A DNA stretch of 64,000 nucleotides from Streptomyces sp. RB17 (GCF_009604455.1 NZ_WEGL01000010.1:310001-374000); one strand, 5' to 3'; counted from the first letter of the stretch, positions 54,459 to 63,525 are shown. The notes: generated by a model from the letters alone, not told the origin. Numbers and translations: made by a program.

Positions 54459-56165
54459 ATGATCGACGCGTACGAGGATCCGGGCCGCGCGGACACGCGC
54501 GGCGGCTGGCGCTATCTGTGGTGGCTGGTGCTGCGCCAGCCGGGGCGGTCGGTCGCCGGGGCGCTGCTGGGCAGTGTGTGGATGGTGCTGCTGGCCGCAC
54601 AGCCGTATCTGATGGCGCGGGCCGTGGACGAGGGGCTGGTGCCGGGGCGGCCGGGGGTGCTGGCAGCGTGGACCGGGGTGATGTTCGTGCTCGGGTCGGT
54701 GAACGCCTGGCTGAGCATCATGCGGCACCGCACGATGACCCGGGTGCGGATGGACGCCTACTTCCGCACGGTGAAGGTGGTCGTGGGGCAGGTGGTACGG
54801 CTCGGGGCCGCGCTGCAGCGCCGGGCCGGGGCCGGTGAGGTGGTGACGATCGGGGTCGGCGACGTGCACACCGTCGCGCAGTCGCTGACCGTGGTCGGCC
54901 CGGGCGTCGGCTCGGCCGTGGTCTACGTCGTGGTGGCGGGCCTGCTGCTGGCGGTCTCGACGCCGCTGGCCGCCGTCGTCCTGCTCGGGCTGCCGGTGAT
55001 CGCGCTGGTCACCGGGCCGCTGACGCTGCGGCTGCAGGGCGCGGAGACCGCGTACCGGGAACGGCAGGGCGTGCTGGCCGCGCGCATCGGCGACCTCGCG
55101 GGCGGGCTGCGCGTCCTCAACGGCCTGGGTGGCAAGGGACTGTTCGCGGACGCCTTCCGGCAGGACTCGCAGCGGCTGCGCGCGCAGGGCTACCGGGTGG
55201 GCTCGGTGGCCAGCTGGGTGCAGGCGCTCGGCGTGGGCCTGCCCACCCTGTTCCTGGCCGTGGTGACCTGGCTCGCGGCGCGGCTCGCCGCCCAAGGGGC
55301 CATCACCATCGGCGAGTTGGTGTCCGTGTACGGCTATGTGGCCGTACTGATCGGCCCTGTCGCCTTCTTCGTGCAGATGGCCTACGACCTCAACCGGGGC
55401 GTGGTGGCCGCGCGCCGGGTGGTGGGGCTGCTGCGGCTGGAGCCGGAGCCGGACGTGGGCACGCTGCCGGCGCCCGAGGGACCCGCCGAGCTGCACGATC
55501 CGGCGTCGGGAGTGCGGCTGGTGCCCGGCCGGCTGACCGCGCTGGCCACGGCCCGGCCCGCCGAGGCCGCCGCCGTGGTGGACCGGCTCGGCCGCTTCGG
55601 GCCGACCGACGCCACCTGGGGCGGGGTACGGCTGGACGACGTCCCGCTGGCGGACGTGCGCGGGCGGATCCTGGTCGCGGACAACGAGGCCGACCTGTTC
55701 GCCGGGCCGCTGCGGGAGGTCGTGGCCGCCGGGCACGGCGCCGGCGAGGCGGAGCTCGGCCGGGCGCTGTACGCGGCGGCCGCCGAGGACGTCGTACGCG
55801 GGCTGCCGGAGGGCCCGGACTCGCCGGTGTCCGGCCAGGGCCGCAGCCTGTCCGGGGGCCAGCGGCAACGGGTGCGTCTGGTACGGGCGTTGCTCGCCGA
55901 CCCCGAGGTGCTGCTCGCGGTCGAACCGACCTCGGCCCTGGACGCGCACACCGAGGCGACGGTCGCGCGACGACTGCGCCAGGCACGGGAGGGCCGAACG
56001 ACGCTGGTGACGTCCACCTCGCCGCTGATCCTGGACCACGCGGACACGGTCGTGTTCCTGGTCGACGGAAAGGTCACCGCCAGCGGACCACACCGCCGGC
56101 TGCTCGCCACGGACCCGGGCTACCGGGCACTCGTGGCCCGCGACACGGAGGGGATCGTACGGTGA
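54459..56165 (+). CDS. ABC exporter half-transporter lacking Walker A
   Basis: A 568-residue half-transporter. The six-helix exporter domain spans residues 20-320. The NBD has lost Walker A: where GxxGxGKS/T is expected (about 352-372) the sequence is VPGRLTALATARPAEAAAVV. The signature LSGGQRQRVRLVRAL (residue 464 on) is intact. Walker B reads VLLAVEPTSALD, with Val instead of the Mg-binding Asp. So it cannot bind ATP in the normal way but can give its signature motif to the partner's site. The partner gene follows after 175 bases. The start at 54459 follows GGGGGA. Confidence 0.9.
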   Translation: MIDAYEDPGRADTRGGWRYLWWLVLRQPGRSVAGALLGSVWMVLLAAQPYLMARAVDEGLVPGRPGVLAAWTGVMFVLGSVNAWLSIMRHRTMTRVRMDAYFRTVKVVVGQVVRLGAALQRRAGAGEVVTIGVGDVHTVAQSLTVVGPGVGSAVVYVVVAGLLLAVSTPLAAVVLLGLPVIALVTGPLTLRLQGAETAYRERQGVLAARIGDLAGGLRVLNGLGGKGLFADAFRQDSQRLRAQGYRVGSVASWVQALGVGLPTLFLAVVTWLAARLAAQGAITIGELVSVYGYVAVLIGPVAFFVQMAYDLNRGVVAARRVVGLLRLEPEPDVGTLPAPEGPAELHDPASGVRLVPGRLTALATARPAEAAAVVDRLGRFGPTDATWGGVRLDDVPLADVRGRILVADNEADLFAGPLREVVAAGHGAGEAELGRALYAAAAEDVVRGLPEGPDSPVSGQGRSLSGGQRQRVRLVRALLADPEVLLAVEPTSALDAHTEATVARRLRQAREGRTTLVTSTSPLILDHADTVVFLVDGKVTASGPHRRLLATDPGYRALVARDTEGIVR

Positions 56166-56347
56166 CGGTGACGGCGACGGCGACGAGGGATCGTGACAGC
56201 GAGCGCGGGCCGGGTGTGCGGGCTGCCGCCATGCGTAAGGGCCCCAGCGCCGCCGACGGTCAAGGGACCGCATCGAGGGCGACCGCCCCAGGACCGAACA
56301 GCCGGACACGAACACTCCGGAACACGGAAGGAGCCGTACGGTGACGG
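56144..56347. repeat. 25-bp direct repeats bounding a 179-bp insertion between exporter genes
   Basis: CACGGAGGGGATCGTACGGTGACGG-type sequence (56144-56168) recurs at 56323-56347 with four mismatches, offset by exactly 179 bases. Each copy contains a GTGACGG. The first covers the stop of the upstream exporter gene, the second the GTG start of the downstream one, as if an ancestral overlapping junction had been duplicated with 179 bases inserted. The interior has no clear gene. Confidence 0.6.
56162..56344 (+). CDS. doubtful 60-codon frame between the exporter genes
   Basis: A frame that starts at GTG overlapping the upstream stop (GTGA) and ends with TGA overlapping the downstream GTG. The translation (TVTATATRDRDSERG, then RAAAMRKGPSAADG) is low complexity with no family likeness. 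Its neat coupling at both ends probably results from the repeated junction, not from selection. Listed so that a reader can test it with expression data. Confidence 0.2.
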   Translation: MTVTATATRDRDSERGPGVRAAAMRKGPSAADGQGTASRATAPGPNSRTRTLRNTEGAVR

Positions 56348-58794
56348 GGGCTGAAGGCCTGCTGCCGGTCGCGGACCGGGCTCGGGTACGGCGGGCCGCG
56401 CTGCGGCTGGTGCGGGCCGACGGGCGGGCGTTCGCGGCCGCGCTGCTGGTGAACGCGCTGGCGGCGGGGGCGGGGCTGGTCGGGCCGTGGCTGGTCGGGC
56501 GGATCGTCGACGAGGTGCGGGGCGGGCAGGGGGTCGGCGCGGTGGACCGGCTCGCGCCGTGGATCCTGGTGTGCGCGCTGGCCCAGTTGCTGCTGGCCCG
56601 GTGGGCGCGGTTCGTGGGGTACCGGTTCGGGGAGCGGACGCTGGCCCGGGTGCGCGAGGAGTACGTCGAGCGGGTGCTGGCGCTGCCCGCGTCCGTGGTG
56701 GAGCGGGCCGGCACCGGCGATCTGACGGCGCGCGGCACGGCGGATGTGGCGATCGTCGGCACCACACTGCGGGACGTCGGCCCGGAGCTGCTGGTGTGCA
56801 CGGTGCAGGCGCTGTTCGTGCTGGTCGCGGTGTTCGCGCTCAATCCGCTGCTGGGGGCGTTCGGGCTGCTCGGGCTGACCCCGATCTGGCTGGCGCTGCG
56901 CTGGTATCTCCGGCGGGCCCGGGACGGCTATCTCGCCGAGGGCGCGGCCACGTCCCAGGTCGCGGAGATCGTCGCCTCGACGGCGGCCGGGGCACGGACG
57001 GTCGAGGCGTTCGGGCTGAGCGAGCGGCGGGTGGCGGCGAGCCGGGACGCGCTGGAGCAGTCCCGCCGTACCCGCTTCTACACGCTGTTCCTGCGGACGG
57101 TGTTCTTCCCGGCCGTCGAGGTGACGTACACCGTGCCCGTAGCGGGCGTGCTGCTGCTCGGCGGCTGGCTGCACCAGCGGGGCGCGGTCGGAGTCGGCGC
57201 GGTGGTGGCCGCGGCACTGTACCTGCGACAGTTCACCGAGCCGCTGGACCAGATCCTGATGCGCGTGGAGCAACTGCAGAGCAGCAGCGCCTCGTTCGCC
57301 CGCGTGGAGGGGCTGGCACAGGCACCGCGCGGGGAGACCGGCGGCGCGGAAAGGGTGGCGTGGGCGAACGCCGTCGGTGCGGTACGGGCGGCGGGCGGGG
57401 AGACCGGCGACGGGGTACGGGTGACTCGCGGGGAGACCGGCGACCGGGCACGAGTGGCTCGCGGGGAGACGGGCAACCCGGCGCGGGCGGCACGCTGGAA
57501 GGCCGGCGACCCGATGCGGGCGACTCGCGGCGAAACCGACGGCCCGGCGCAAGCGACGCGCAGGAAGACCGACGACCCGACGCAGGCAGCGCGCAGCGAG
57601 AACAGCCATCCGGCGCAGGCGGACCGCGGCGAGACCGACGACCCGACGCGGACGACGCGCAGCGAGACCGACGACCCGACGCAGGCAGCGCGCAGCGAGA
57701 ACAGCCATCTGGCGCAGGCGACTCGCGGCGAGACCGACGGCCCGGCGCAGACGACGCGCAGGAAGACCGACGACCCGACGCAGGCAGCGCGCAGCGAGAT
57801 CAGCGATCCGGCGCGGGCGGACCGCGGCGAGACCGACGACCCGGCGCAGGCGGACCGCGGCGAGGCCGACGACCCGGCGCGAGCGACGCGCAGGAAGACC
57901 GACGACCCGACGCAGGCAGCGCGCAGCGAGATCAGCCATCCGGCGCGGGCGGACCGCGGCGAGGCTGACGACCCGGCGCGGGCGACGCGTGGCGAAACCG
58001 GGGCCGGCTCCCCCGTCCCGGTCGACGACCGGATCGACGTGCGCGGGGTCCGGTACGCCTATGAGCGTGGCGGCGAGGTGCTGCGCGGGGTGGATCTGAC
58101 GGTGCGGCCCGGGGAGCGGCTGGCGGTGGTCGGTCCCTCCGGCGCCGGGAAGACGACGCTCAGCAGACTCCTCGCGGGCATCGACCGGCCGGGGACGGGC
58201 ACGGTGACGGTGGGCGGGGTGCCGGTGGCCGAGCTGGAGCCGGAGGTGCTGCGCCGCCAGGTGGTCCTGGTCACGCAGGAGCACCATGTGTTCCTCGGCA
58301 CCGTCCGCGACAACCTGCTGATCGCCGAGCCGCAGGCCACGGACGCCGACCTGTGGGCCGCGCTCGCGACGGTCGGGGCCGACGACTGGGTCCGGGACCT
58401 GCCGGACGGGCTCAACACCCCGCTGGGTGCGGACGGCTGCTCCACCGATGGCTCCCAGGCCCAGCAACTCGCCCTGGCCCGGGTGGTGCTGGCCGACCCG
58501 CACACCCTGATCCTCGACGAGGCGACCGCCCTGCTGGACCCGACGACGGCCCGGCACGCCGAACGCGCCCTCGCCGCAGTCCTGGAGGGCCGTACGGTCA
58601 TCGCCATCGCCCACCGCCTCCACACGGCCCACGACGCCGACCGGGTGGCGGTCATGGAGAACGGCCTGCTGACGGAACTGGGCACCCACGAGGACCTGGT
58701 GACGGCCGACGGCGCCTACGCGGCCCTGTGGCGGACCTGGCACGGGGACACCGGCGGGCATTCCGACTCCCCTGTCGGGGAAGAGGCTTCATGA
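56341..58794 (+). CDS. ABC exporter half-transporter with 20-copy 11-residue repeat insertion
   Basis: An 817-residue half-transporter. The six-helix domain (residues 18-310) ends in the usual linker; residues 330-549 are 20 exact 11-residue repeats; the NBD starts near 560. Walker A is GPSGAGKTT (about 598), the signature is altered to TDGSQAQQLALAR (about 702), and Walker B is LILDEATALLD (about 723). Removing the 220 repeat residues leaves 597, the normal family length. With the Walker A-less partner upstream it forms one standard ATP site (this Walker A/B plus the partner's LSGGQ) and one dead site. GTG 56341 has GGAAGGAG seven bases upstream. The next gene overlaps its stop by four bases. 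Confidence 0.9.
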   Translation: MTGAEGLLPVADRARVRRAALRLVRADGRAFAAALLVNALAAGAGLVGPWLVGRIVDEVRGGQGVGAVDRLAPWILVCALAQLLLARWARFVGYRFGERTLARVREEYVERVLALPASVVERAGTGDLTARGTADVAIVGTTLRDVGPELLVCTVQALFVLVAVFALNPLLGAFGLLGLTPIWLALRWYLRRARDGYLAEGAATSQVAEIVASTAAGARTVEAFGLSERRVAASRDALEQSRRTRFYTLFLRTVFFPAVEVTYTVPVAGVLLLGGWLHQRGAVGVGAVVAAALYLRQFTEPLDQILMRVEQLQSSSASFARVEGLAQAPRGETGGAERVAWANAVGAVRAAGGETGDGVRVTRGETGDRARVARGETGNPARAARWKAGDPMRATRGETDGPAQATRRKTDDPTQAARSENSHPAQADRGETDDPTRTTRSETDDPTQAARSENSHLAQATRGETDGPAQTTRRKTDDPTQAARSEISDPARADRGETDDPAQADRGEADDPARATRRKTDDPTQAARSEISHPARADRGEADDPARATRGETGAGSPVPVDDRIDVRGVRYAYERGGEVLRGVDLTVRPGERLAVVGPSGAGKTTLSRLLAGIDRPGTGTVTVGGVPVAELEPEVLRRQVVLVTQEHHVFLGTVRDNLLIAEPQATDADLWAALATVGADDWVRDLPDGLNTPLGADGCSTDGSQAQQLALARVVLADPHTLILDEATALLDPTTARHAERALAAVLEGRTVIAIAHRLHTAHDADRVAVMENGLLTELGTHEDLVTADGAYAALWRTWHGDTGGHSDSPVGEEAS
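57328..57987 (+). repeat. 33-bp tandem repeat array (20 units) in exporter gene
   Basis: Twenty consecutive in-frame 33-bp units, none longer or shorter, plus a partial 21st (57988-58002). Consensus residues are R-G/R/S-E/K-T-D-D-P-A/T-Q/R-A-T/D. The first units are the most diverged (units 1-6). Later units show higher-order copying: a three-unit block led by RRKTDDPTQAA occurs at units 8, 14 and 18. Typical of a coding minisatellite expanded by slippage or unequal exchange. Confidence 0.92.
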
Positions 58795-59156
58795 TCTACG
58801 ACGTCCTCACCACACGTCCACTGTCCACGGCCGCCCTGTGGGTACTGCACATCCACGTCCAGGAGTCGGTCCGGCCGCAGCTGCCGCCGGCGTCCCCGGC
58901 CGGGGTCGTCACCCGGGCCCGCTTGTACGGTCCCGACGACGAGGTGCCCCGCTATCGGATCGCCGCGATCGAAAAGCCCGTGACCGAACTGCCGAGGACA
59001 CGGGTCATGCGCATCTCCGAGGTGGTGGGCGACCATCGGGTCGCCACGCCACTCACGGACGAATTCGACGCGCAGGCCCGCCTGCTGGCACCCCTGCAGG
59101 CCGACACCACCGGTACACCGCTGTGTCACGCCTGCTCCGGCCTGGGCGCCGACTGA
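58791..59156 (+). CDS. uncharacterised protein coupled to the exporter
   Basis: A 121-residue soluble protein, not recognised. Features: N-terminal MIYDVLTTRPLSTAALWVLHIHVQESVRP, a middle RVMRISEVVGDHRVATPLTDEF, and a C-terminal CxxC, TPLCHACSGLGAD, that could bind metal or redox partners. Its ATG overlaps the exporter stop (ATGA) and has GGGGAAGAGG just upstream, so it belongs to the exporter operon. It could be a regulator or accessory factor, but nothing in the sequence proves it. Confidence 0.7.
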   Translation: MIYDVLTTRPLSTAALWVLHIHVQESVRPQLPPASPAGVVTRARLYGPDDEVPRYRIAAIEKPVTELPRTRVMRISEVVGDHRVATPLTDEFDAQARLLAPLQADTTGTPLCHACSGLGAD

Positions 59157-59532
59157 TTGGACGCCCTGTCCGTCGCGCACACCGTCCACGACGCCGACGC
59201 GCTCCACACGGAATCGGACAACCGCGCCCGCGCACACGGCCGGTGGTGGGACCGCCGCCCCGAACCTCTGGCCTGGTGACCAGTCCGTATATCGAACATG
59301 AACATCCGGTCAACGAACCTTTTCCGGCCAAGTTTGTGACGCGATCCTGACAAGCACACCGATCCCCTGTCACTCTTCCCAAGCCGACTCACAGCAACCC
59401 CACAGTCACACCTGCTCGTGCGAGCCGGCCTGCACATGGTTCCGCGTACCGCCCAGTTCTGCCCGGACGTCCCAACCCACCGTCCGGTCTCCCCTGGCCG
59501 TGCGACCCGCGGCCACGCAGAAGGAGTCAGTG
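59157..59532. other. 376-bp region upstream of the first M4 protease
   Basis: No gene is found. The stretch from about 59278 on is less GC-rich (TATATCGAACATGAACAT, TTTTCCGGCCAAGTTTGTG) and very likely contains the protease promoter, but no box can be assigned firmly. It ends in the AAGGAG site at 59521-59526. A short C-rich stretch CACAGCAACCCCACAGTCACACC precedes it. Confidence 0.5.
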
Positions 59533-61581
59533 TTGAGCAGCAGTTCCTCTCGCAGACGCACCCCCCACGCGTCCCACCGGCGCACCGCCACCGTCGCCCT
59601 CGCCGGCGTCGCCGCCCTGATCGCCGCCGCCGTCCAGTCCGGCGCGGCCGACGCCGCACCGGCGAAGCCCCAGCCCGGCCAGATCAACAAGGAACATGTG
59701 GCCGTGCGGCTCACGCCCTCGCAGCGCGTCGAGCTGATACGCCACGCCGACGGCGCGTTGGCCGCCACCGCCCGCTCCCTCGGCCTCGGCGCCAAGGAGA
59801 AGCTGGTCGTCAAGGACGTCGTCAAAGACGCCGACGGCACCCTGCACACCCGCTACGAGCGCACCTACGCCGGCCTTCCGGTGCTCGGCGGCGACCTGGT
59901 CGTGGACAGCAACGGGTCCGGCAAGACCATGGACGTCATCAAGGCCACCGGCGCCACCGTGAAGGTCGCCGGTCTCACCCCCGCGGTGTCGAAGGCCGCC
60001 GCCGAGAAGCAGGCCGTACAGCGGGCCGAGGCCAGGGGCGGCACCAAGTCGGCCGCCGACTCCGTCCGCAAGGTGATCTGGGCGGCGACCGGCAGGCCCG
60101 TCCTGGCCTACGAGACGGTCGTCGGCGGCCTGCAGGACGACGGCACCCCGAACCAGCTGCACGTCATCACCGACGCCGCCACCGGCAAGAAGCTCTACGA
60201 GTACCAGGGCATCGAGACCGGCGTCGGCAACACCCAGTACAGCGGCCAGGTGAACCTGACCACGACCCAGTCGGGCTCGACGTACACGCTGACCGACGGG
60301 GCGCGCGGCGGCCACAAGACGTACAACCTGAACCACGGCAGCTCGGGCACCGGCACACTGTTCTCCCAGAGCAACGACACCTGGGGCAACGGCACCACGT
60401 CCAACGCGGCCACCGCCGGCGCGGACGCCCACTACGGCGCGCAGGAGACCTGGGACTTCTACAAGAACACCTTCGGGCGCAGCGGCATCCGCAACGACGG
60501 GGTCGGCGCCTACTCCCGCGTCCACTACGGCAACGCGTACGTCAACGCCTTCTGGGACGACGGCTGCTTCTGCATGACCTACGGCGACGGCTCCAACAAC
60601 GCCGACCCGCTGACCTCGCTGGACGTGGCCGGTCACGAGATGAGCCACGGCGTCACCGCCAACACCGCGGGCCTGGACTACAGCGGTGAGTCCGGCGGCC
60701 TGAACGAGGCCACCAGCGACATCATGGGCACCGGCGTGGAGTTCTACGCCAACAACAGCTCCGACCCCGGTGACTACCTCATCGGCGAGAAGATCAACAT
60801 CAACGGCGACGGCACCCCGCTGCGCTACATGGACAAGCCCAGCAAGGACGGCGGCTCCGCGGACAGCTGGTACTCCGGCGTCGGCGACCTGGACGTCCAC
60901 TACTCGTCCGGCGTCGCCAACCACTTCTTCTACCTCCTGTCCGAGGGCAGCGGCACCAAGGTGATCAACGGTGTCAGCTACGACTCGCCGACGGCGGACG
61001 GGCTTCCGGTCACCGGCATCGGCCGGGACAAGGCGCTGCAGATCTGGTACCGGGCGCTCACCACCAAGTTCACCTCCACCACCGACTACGCCGGCGCCCG
61101 CACCGGCACCCTCGCCGCGGCCGGTGAGCTGTACGGCACCTCCAGCACCGAGTACAAGGCGGTGCAGGACGCCTGGGCGGGCGTGGCGGTCGGTGCGCGC
61201 TCCGACGGCGGCGGAGGAGGCGGAGGCGGCGGTACGACGTACGAGAGCAGCACCCCCGTCGCCATCCCGGACAACGGCCCGGCCGTCACCTCGAGCATCA
61301 CGGTCTCCGGCCGGACCGGGAACGCGCCGAGCAACCTCCAGGTGTACGTCGACATCACGCACACCTGGCGGGGTGACCTGGTGATCGACCTCGTCGGCCC
61401 GTCGGGCACCGCCCACCGCCTGAAGAACTTCAGTTCCTCGGACTCGGCGGACAACGTGAAGCAGACCTACACGGTCAACGCCTCCGCCGAACCGGCCAAC
61501 GGCACCTGGAAGTTGAGGGTGCAGGATCAAGCCACGTACGACACCGGGACGATCAACGGCTGGAAGCTGACGTTCCCGTAA
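59533..61581 (+). CDS. secreted M4 metalloprotease with P-domain
   Basis: A 682-residue thermolysin-family neutral protease precursor: signal (RRTATVALAGVAALIAAAVQSGAADA), FTP/PepSY propeptide (LGAKEKLVVKDVVKDADGT), catalytic domain with zinc motif HEMSH (VAGHEMSHGVTANTAGLDYSGESGGLNEATSD; third ligand E of NEA) and active His region DLDVHYSSGVANHFFYLL. A Gly-rich linker and a proprotein-convertase P-domain (about 570-682, TWRGDLVIDLVGPSGTA) follow, a feature its neighbour lacks. TTG 59533 gives the best spacing (six bases) from AAGGAG; GTG 59530 is the alternative. Tandem with a paralogue. Confidence 0.92.
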   Translation: MSSSSSRRRTPHASHRRTATVALAGVAALIAAAVQSGAADAAPAKPQPGQINKEHVAVRLTPSQRVELIRHADGALAATARSLGLGAKEKLVVKDVVKDADGTLHTRYERTYAGLPVLGGDLVVDSNGSGKTMDVIKATGATVKVAGLTPAVSKAAAEKQAVQRAEARGGTKSAADSVRKVIWAATGRPVLAYETVVGGLQDDGTPNQLHVITDAATGKKLYEYQGIETGVGNTQYSGQVNLTTTQSGSTYTLTDGARGGHKTYNLNHGSSGTGTLFSQSNDTWGNGTTSNAATAGADAHYGAQETWDFYKNTFGRSGIRNDGVGAYSRVHYGNAYVNAFWDDGCFCMTYGDGSNNADPLTSLDVAGHEMSHGVTANTAGLDYSGESGGLNEATSDIMGTGVEFYANNSSDPGDYLIGEKININGDGTPLRYMDKPSKDGGSADSWYSGVGDLDVHYSSGVANHFFYLLSEGSGTKVINGVSYDSPTADGLPVTGIGRDKALQIWYRALTTKFTSTTDYAGARTGTLAAAGELYGTSSTEYKAVQDAWAGVAVGARSDGGGGGGGGGTTYESSTPVAIPDNGPAVTSSITVSGRTGNAPSNLQVYVDITHTWRGDLVIDLVGPSGTAHRLKNFSSSDSADNVKQTYTVNASAEPANGTWKLRVQDQATYDTGTINGWKLTFP

Positions 61582-61818
61582 ATCGACCGCCAATTGCCCG
61601 GGAACCGGGCGCCGTTCGAGGGTCCGGCACCCTCGGACGGCACCGGTTAACACGCTTGCAACGTTTCCCGGACAGTCGCGTTCCGGCCAACATCACTTCA
61701 GGGGCCTGACATGTACGCGCCCTTGATTTTACCCTTCCTTCACCCGCCGCAGAGCTTCACCCCACCTCACCGGCCAGTAACCCCACGCTGTCCGGACTCC
61801 CCACGAGAAGGAGCTTGC
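61582..61818. other. 237-bp spacer between the M4 protease genes
   Basis: No gene. It probably carries the promoter of the second protease: an AT-richer segment GCAACGTTTCCCGGACAGTCG and GATTTTACCCTTCCTTCACCC precede the AAGGAG site at 61808-61813. The first codons of an in-frame extension from 61711 are Pro-rich and not a signal peptide. Confidence 0.4.
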
Positions 61819-63468
61819 GTGACCCCCCGCTATGCGCGTCACAAGCGCGCCACTCTGGTCATCGCCACCGCCGTCGCCGCCGGAGCCCTGCTCTCCACCG
61901 GTCTGACCACCACCGCGACCGCCGCCGGCAAGAGCAGCGCGACCCTCGCCGCCGCCCCCGCCGCGCTGTCCGACTCGGCCCGCATCTCCCTGATACAGAA
62001 GGCGCAGGCCGACGCTGCCAAGACGGCGCAGCAACTCGGCCTCGGCGCCAAGGAGAAGCTGGTCGTCAAGGACGTCGTCAAGGATGCCGACGGCACCGTC
62101 CACACCCGCTACGAGCGCACCTACGCCGGCCTTCCGGTGCTCGGCGGCGACCTGGTCGTCCACACGGCCGAGTCGGGCAAGGCCGAGGGCGTCACCAAGG
62201 CGACCAAGGCGACCATCAAGGTGGCCTCACTCAAGCCGCAGATCACCGCCGCCAAGGCCGAGAAGCAGGCGGTGTCCGCCGCCAGGACCCTCGGCTCCGC
62301 CACGACCACCGCGGACGGCGCCCGCAAGGTGATCTGGGCCGGCTCCGGCAAGCCCGTCCTCGCCTACGAGACGGTCGTCGGCGGCCTGCAGGACGACGGC
62401 ACCCCGAACCAGCTGCACGTCATCACCGACGCCGCCACCGGCAAGAAGCTCTTCGAGTACCAGGGCATCGAGAACGCGACCGGCACCGGCAAGACCCTGT
62501 ACTCCGGCACCGTCAGCCTCACCACCACGCAGTCGGGCTCGTCGTACAACCTGACCGACGCCTCCCGCGGCGGTCACAAGACCTACAACCTGGCCCGCAA
62601 GACGTCGGGCAAGGGCACCCTGGTCGCCAACTCGACCAACACCTTCGGCACCGGCACCGCCTCCAGCTCCTCCAGCGACCAGACGGCCGCCGCCGACGCC
62701 GCGTACGGCGCCCAGGAGACCTGGGACTTCTACAAGAGCACCTTCGGCCGCAGCGGCATCAAGAACGACGGTGTCGGCGCCTACTCCCGTGTGCACTACG
62801 GCAGCAACTACGTCAACGCCTTCTGGGACGACAGCTGCTTCTGCATGACCTACGGCGACGGCAGCAGCAACACCCACCCGCTGACCTCGCTCGACGTGGC
62901 CGGCCACGAGATGAGCCACGGCGTCACCGCCAACACCGCGGGCCTGGACTACAGCGGTGAGTCCGGCGGCCTGAACGAGGCCACCTCGGACATCTTCGGC
63001 ACGGGCGTGGAGTTCTACGCGAACAACGCCTCCGACCCCGGTGACTACCTCATCGGCGAGAAGATCAACATCAACGGCGACGGCACCCCGCTGCGCTACA
63101 TGGACAAGCCCAGCAAGGACGGCGGCAGCGCCGACTACTGGTCCTCGTCCGTGGGCAACCTCGACGTCCACTACTCCTCGGGCGTCGCGAACCACTTCTT
63201 CTACCTCCTCTCGGAGGGCAGCGGTTCGAAGACGATCAACGGGGTGACGTACAACTCGCCCACCTCCAACGGCTCCACGGTCACCGGCATCGGCCGCGCC
63301 AAGGCGCTGCAGATCTGGTACAAGGCGCTGACGACGTACTTCACGTCGACGACGAACTACAAGGCGGCCCGCACGGGCACGCTGAGCGCGGCGGCGGCGC
63401 TGTACGGCTCCGGCAGCACCGAGTACAACGCGGTGGCCGCGGCCTGGTCGGCGGTCAACGTCAGCTGA
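61819..63468 (+). CDS. secreted M4 metalloprotease without P-domain
   Basis: A 549-residue paralogue of the preceding protease: signal VTPRYARHKRATLVIATAVAAGALLSTGL, propeptide nearly identical in a 125-base stretch to that of the neighbour, catalytic HEMSH (VAGHEMSHGVTANTAGLDYSGESGGLNEATSD) and HYSSGVANHFFYLLSEGSG. It ends after the peptidase C-domain with no linker or P-domain. GTG 61819 with AAGGAG five bases upstream. A strong hairpin follows the stop. Confidence 0.92.
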   Translation: MTPRYARHKRATLVIATAVAAGALLSTGLTTTATAAGKSSATLAAAPAALSDSARISLIQKAQADAAKTAQQLGLGAKEKLVVKDVVKDADGTVHTRYERTYAGLPVLGGDLVVHTAESGKAEGVTKATKATIKVASLKPQITAAKAEKQAVSAARTLGSATTTADGARKVIWAGSGKPVLAYETVVGGLQDDGTPNQLHVITDAATGKKLFEYQGIENATGTGKTLYSGTVSLTTTQSGSSYNLTDASRGGHKTYNLARKTSGKGTLVANSTNTFGTGTASSSSSDQTAAADAAYGAQETWDFYKSTFGRSGIKNDGVGAYSRVHYGSNYVNAFWDDSCFCMTYGDGSSNTHPLTSLDVAGHEMSHGVTANTAGLDYSGESGGLNEATSDIFGTGVEFYANNASDPGDYLIGEKININGDGTPLRYMDKPSKDGGSADYWSSSVGNLDVHYSSGVANHFFYLLSEGSGSKTINGVTYNSPTSNGSTVTGIGRAKALQIWYKALTTYFTSTTNYKAARTGTLSAAAALYGSGSTEYNAVAAAWSAVNVS

Positions 63469-63487
63469 CGCGCACGTAGCCGAGCAC

Positions 63488-63525
63488 GGGCGGCACCCGG
63501 GAGGAGGACCTTCCGGGTGCCGCCC
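63488..63525 (+). terminator. 13-bp hairpin after the second M4 protease
   Basis: GGGCGGCACCCGG (63488-63500) pairs exactly with CCGGGTGCCGCCC (63513-63525) around a 12-base loop, 20 bases after the protease stop. It ends 15 bases before the next start codon, so it may also affect that gene. Confidence 0.75.

Noticed and set aside
57301..58010. CRISPR-like array
   Set aside because: The 33-bp periodicity is an in-frame protein repeat with no spacers between units.
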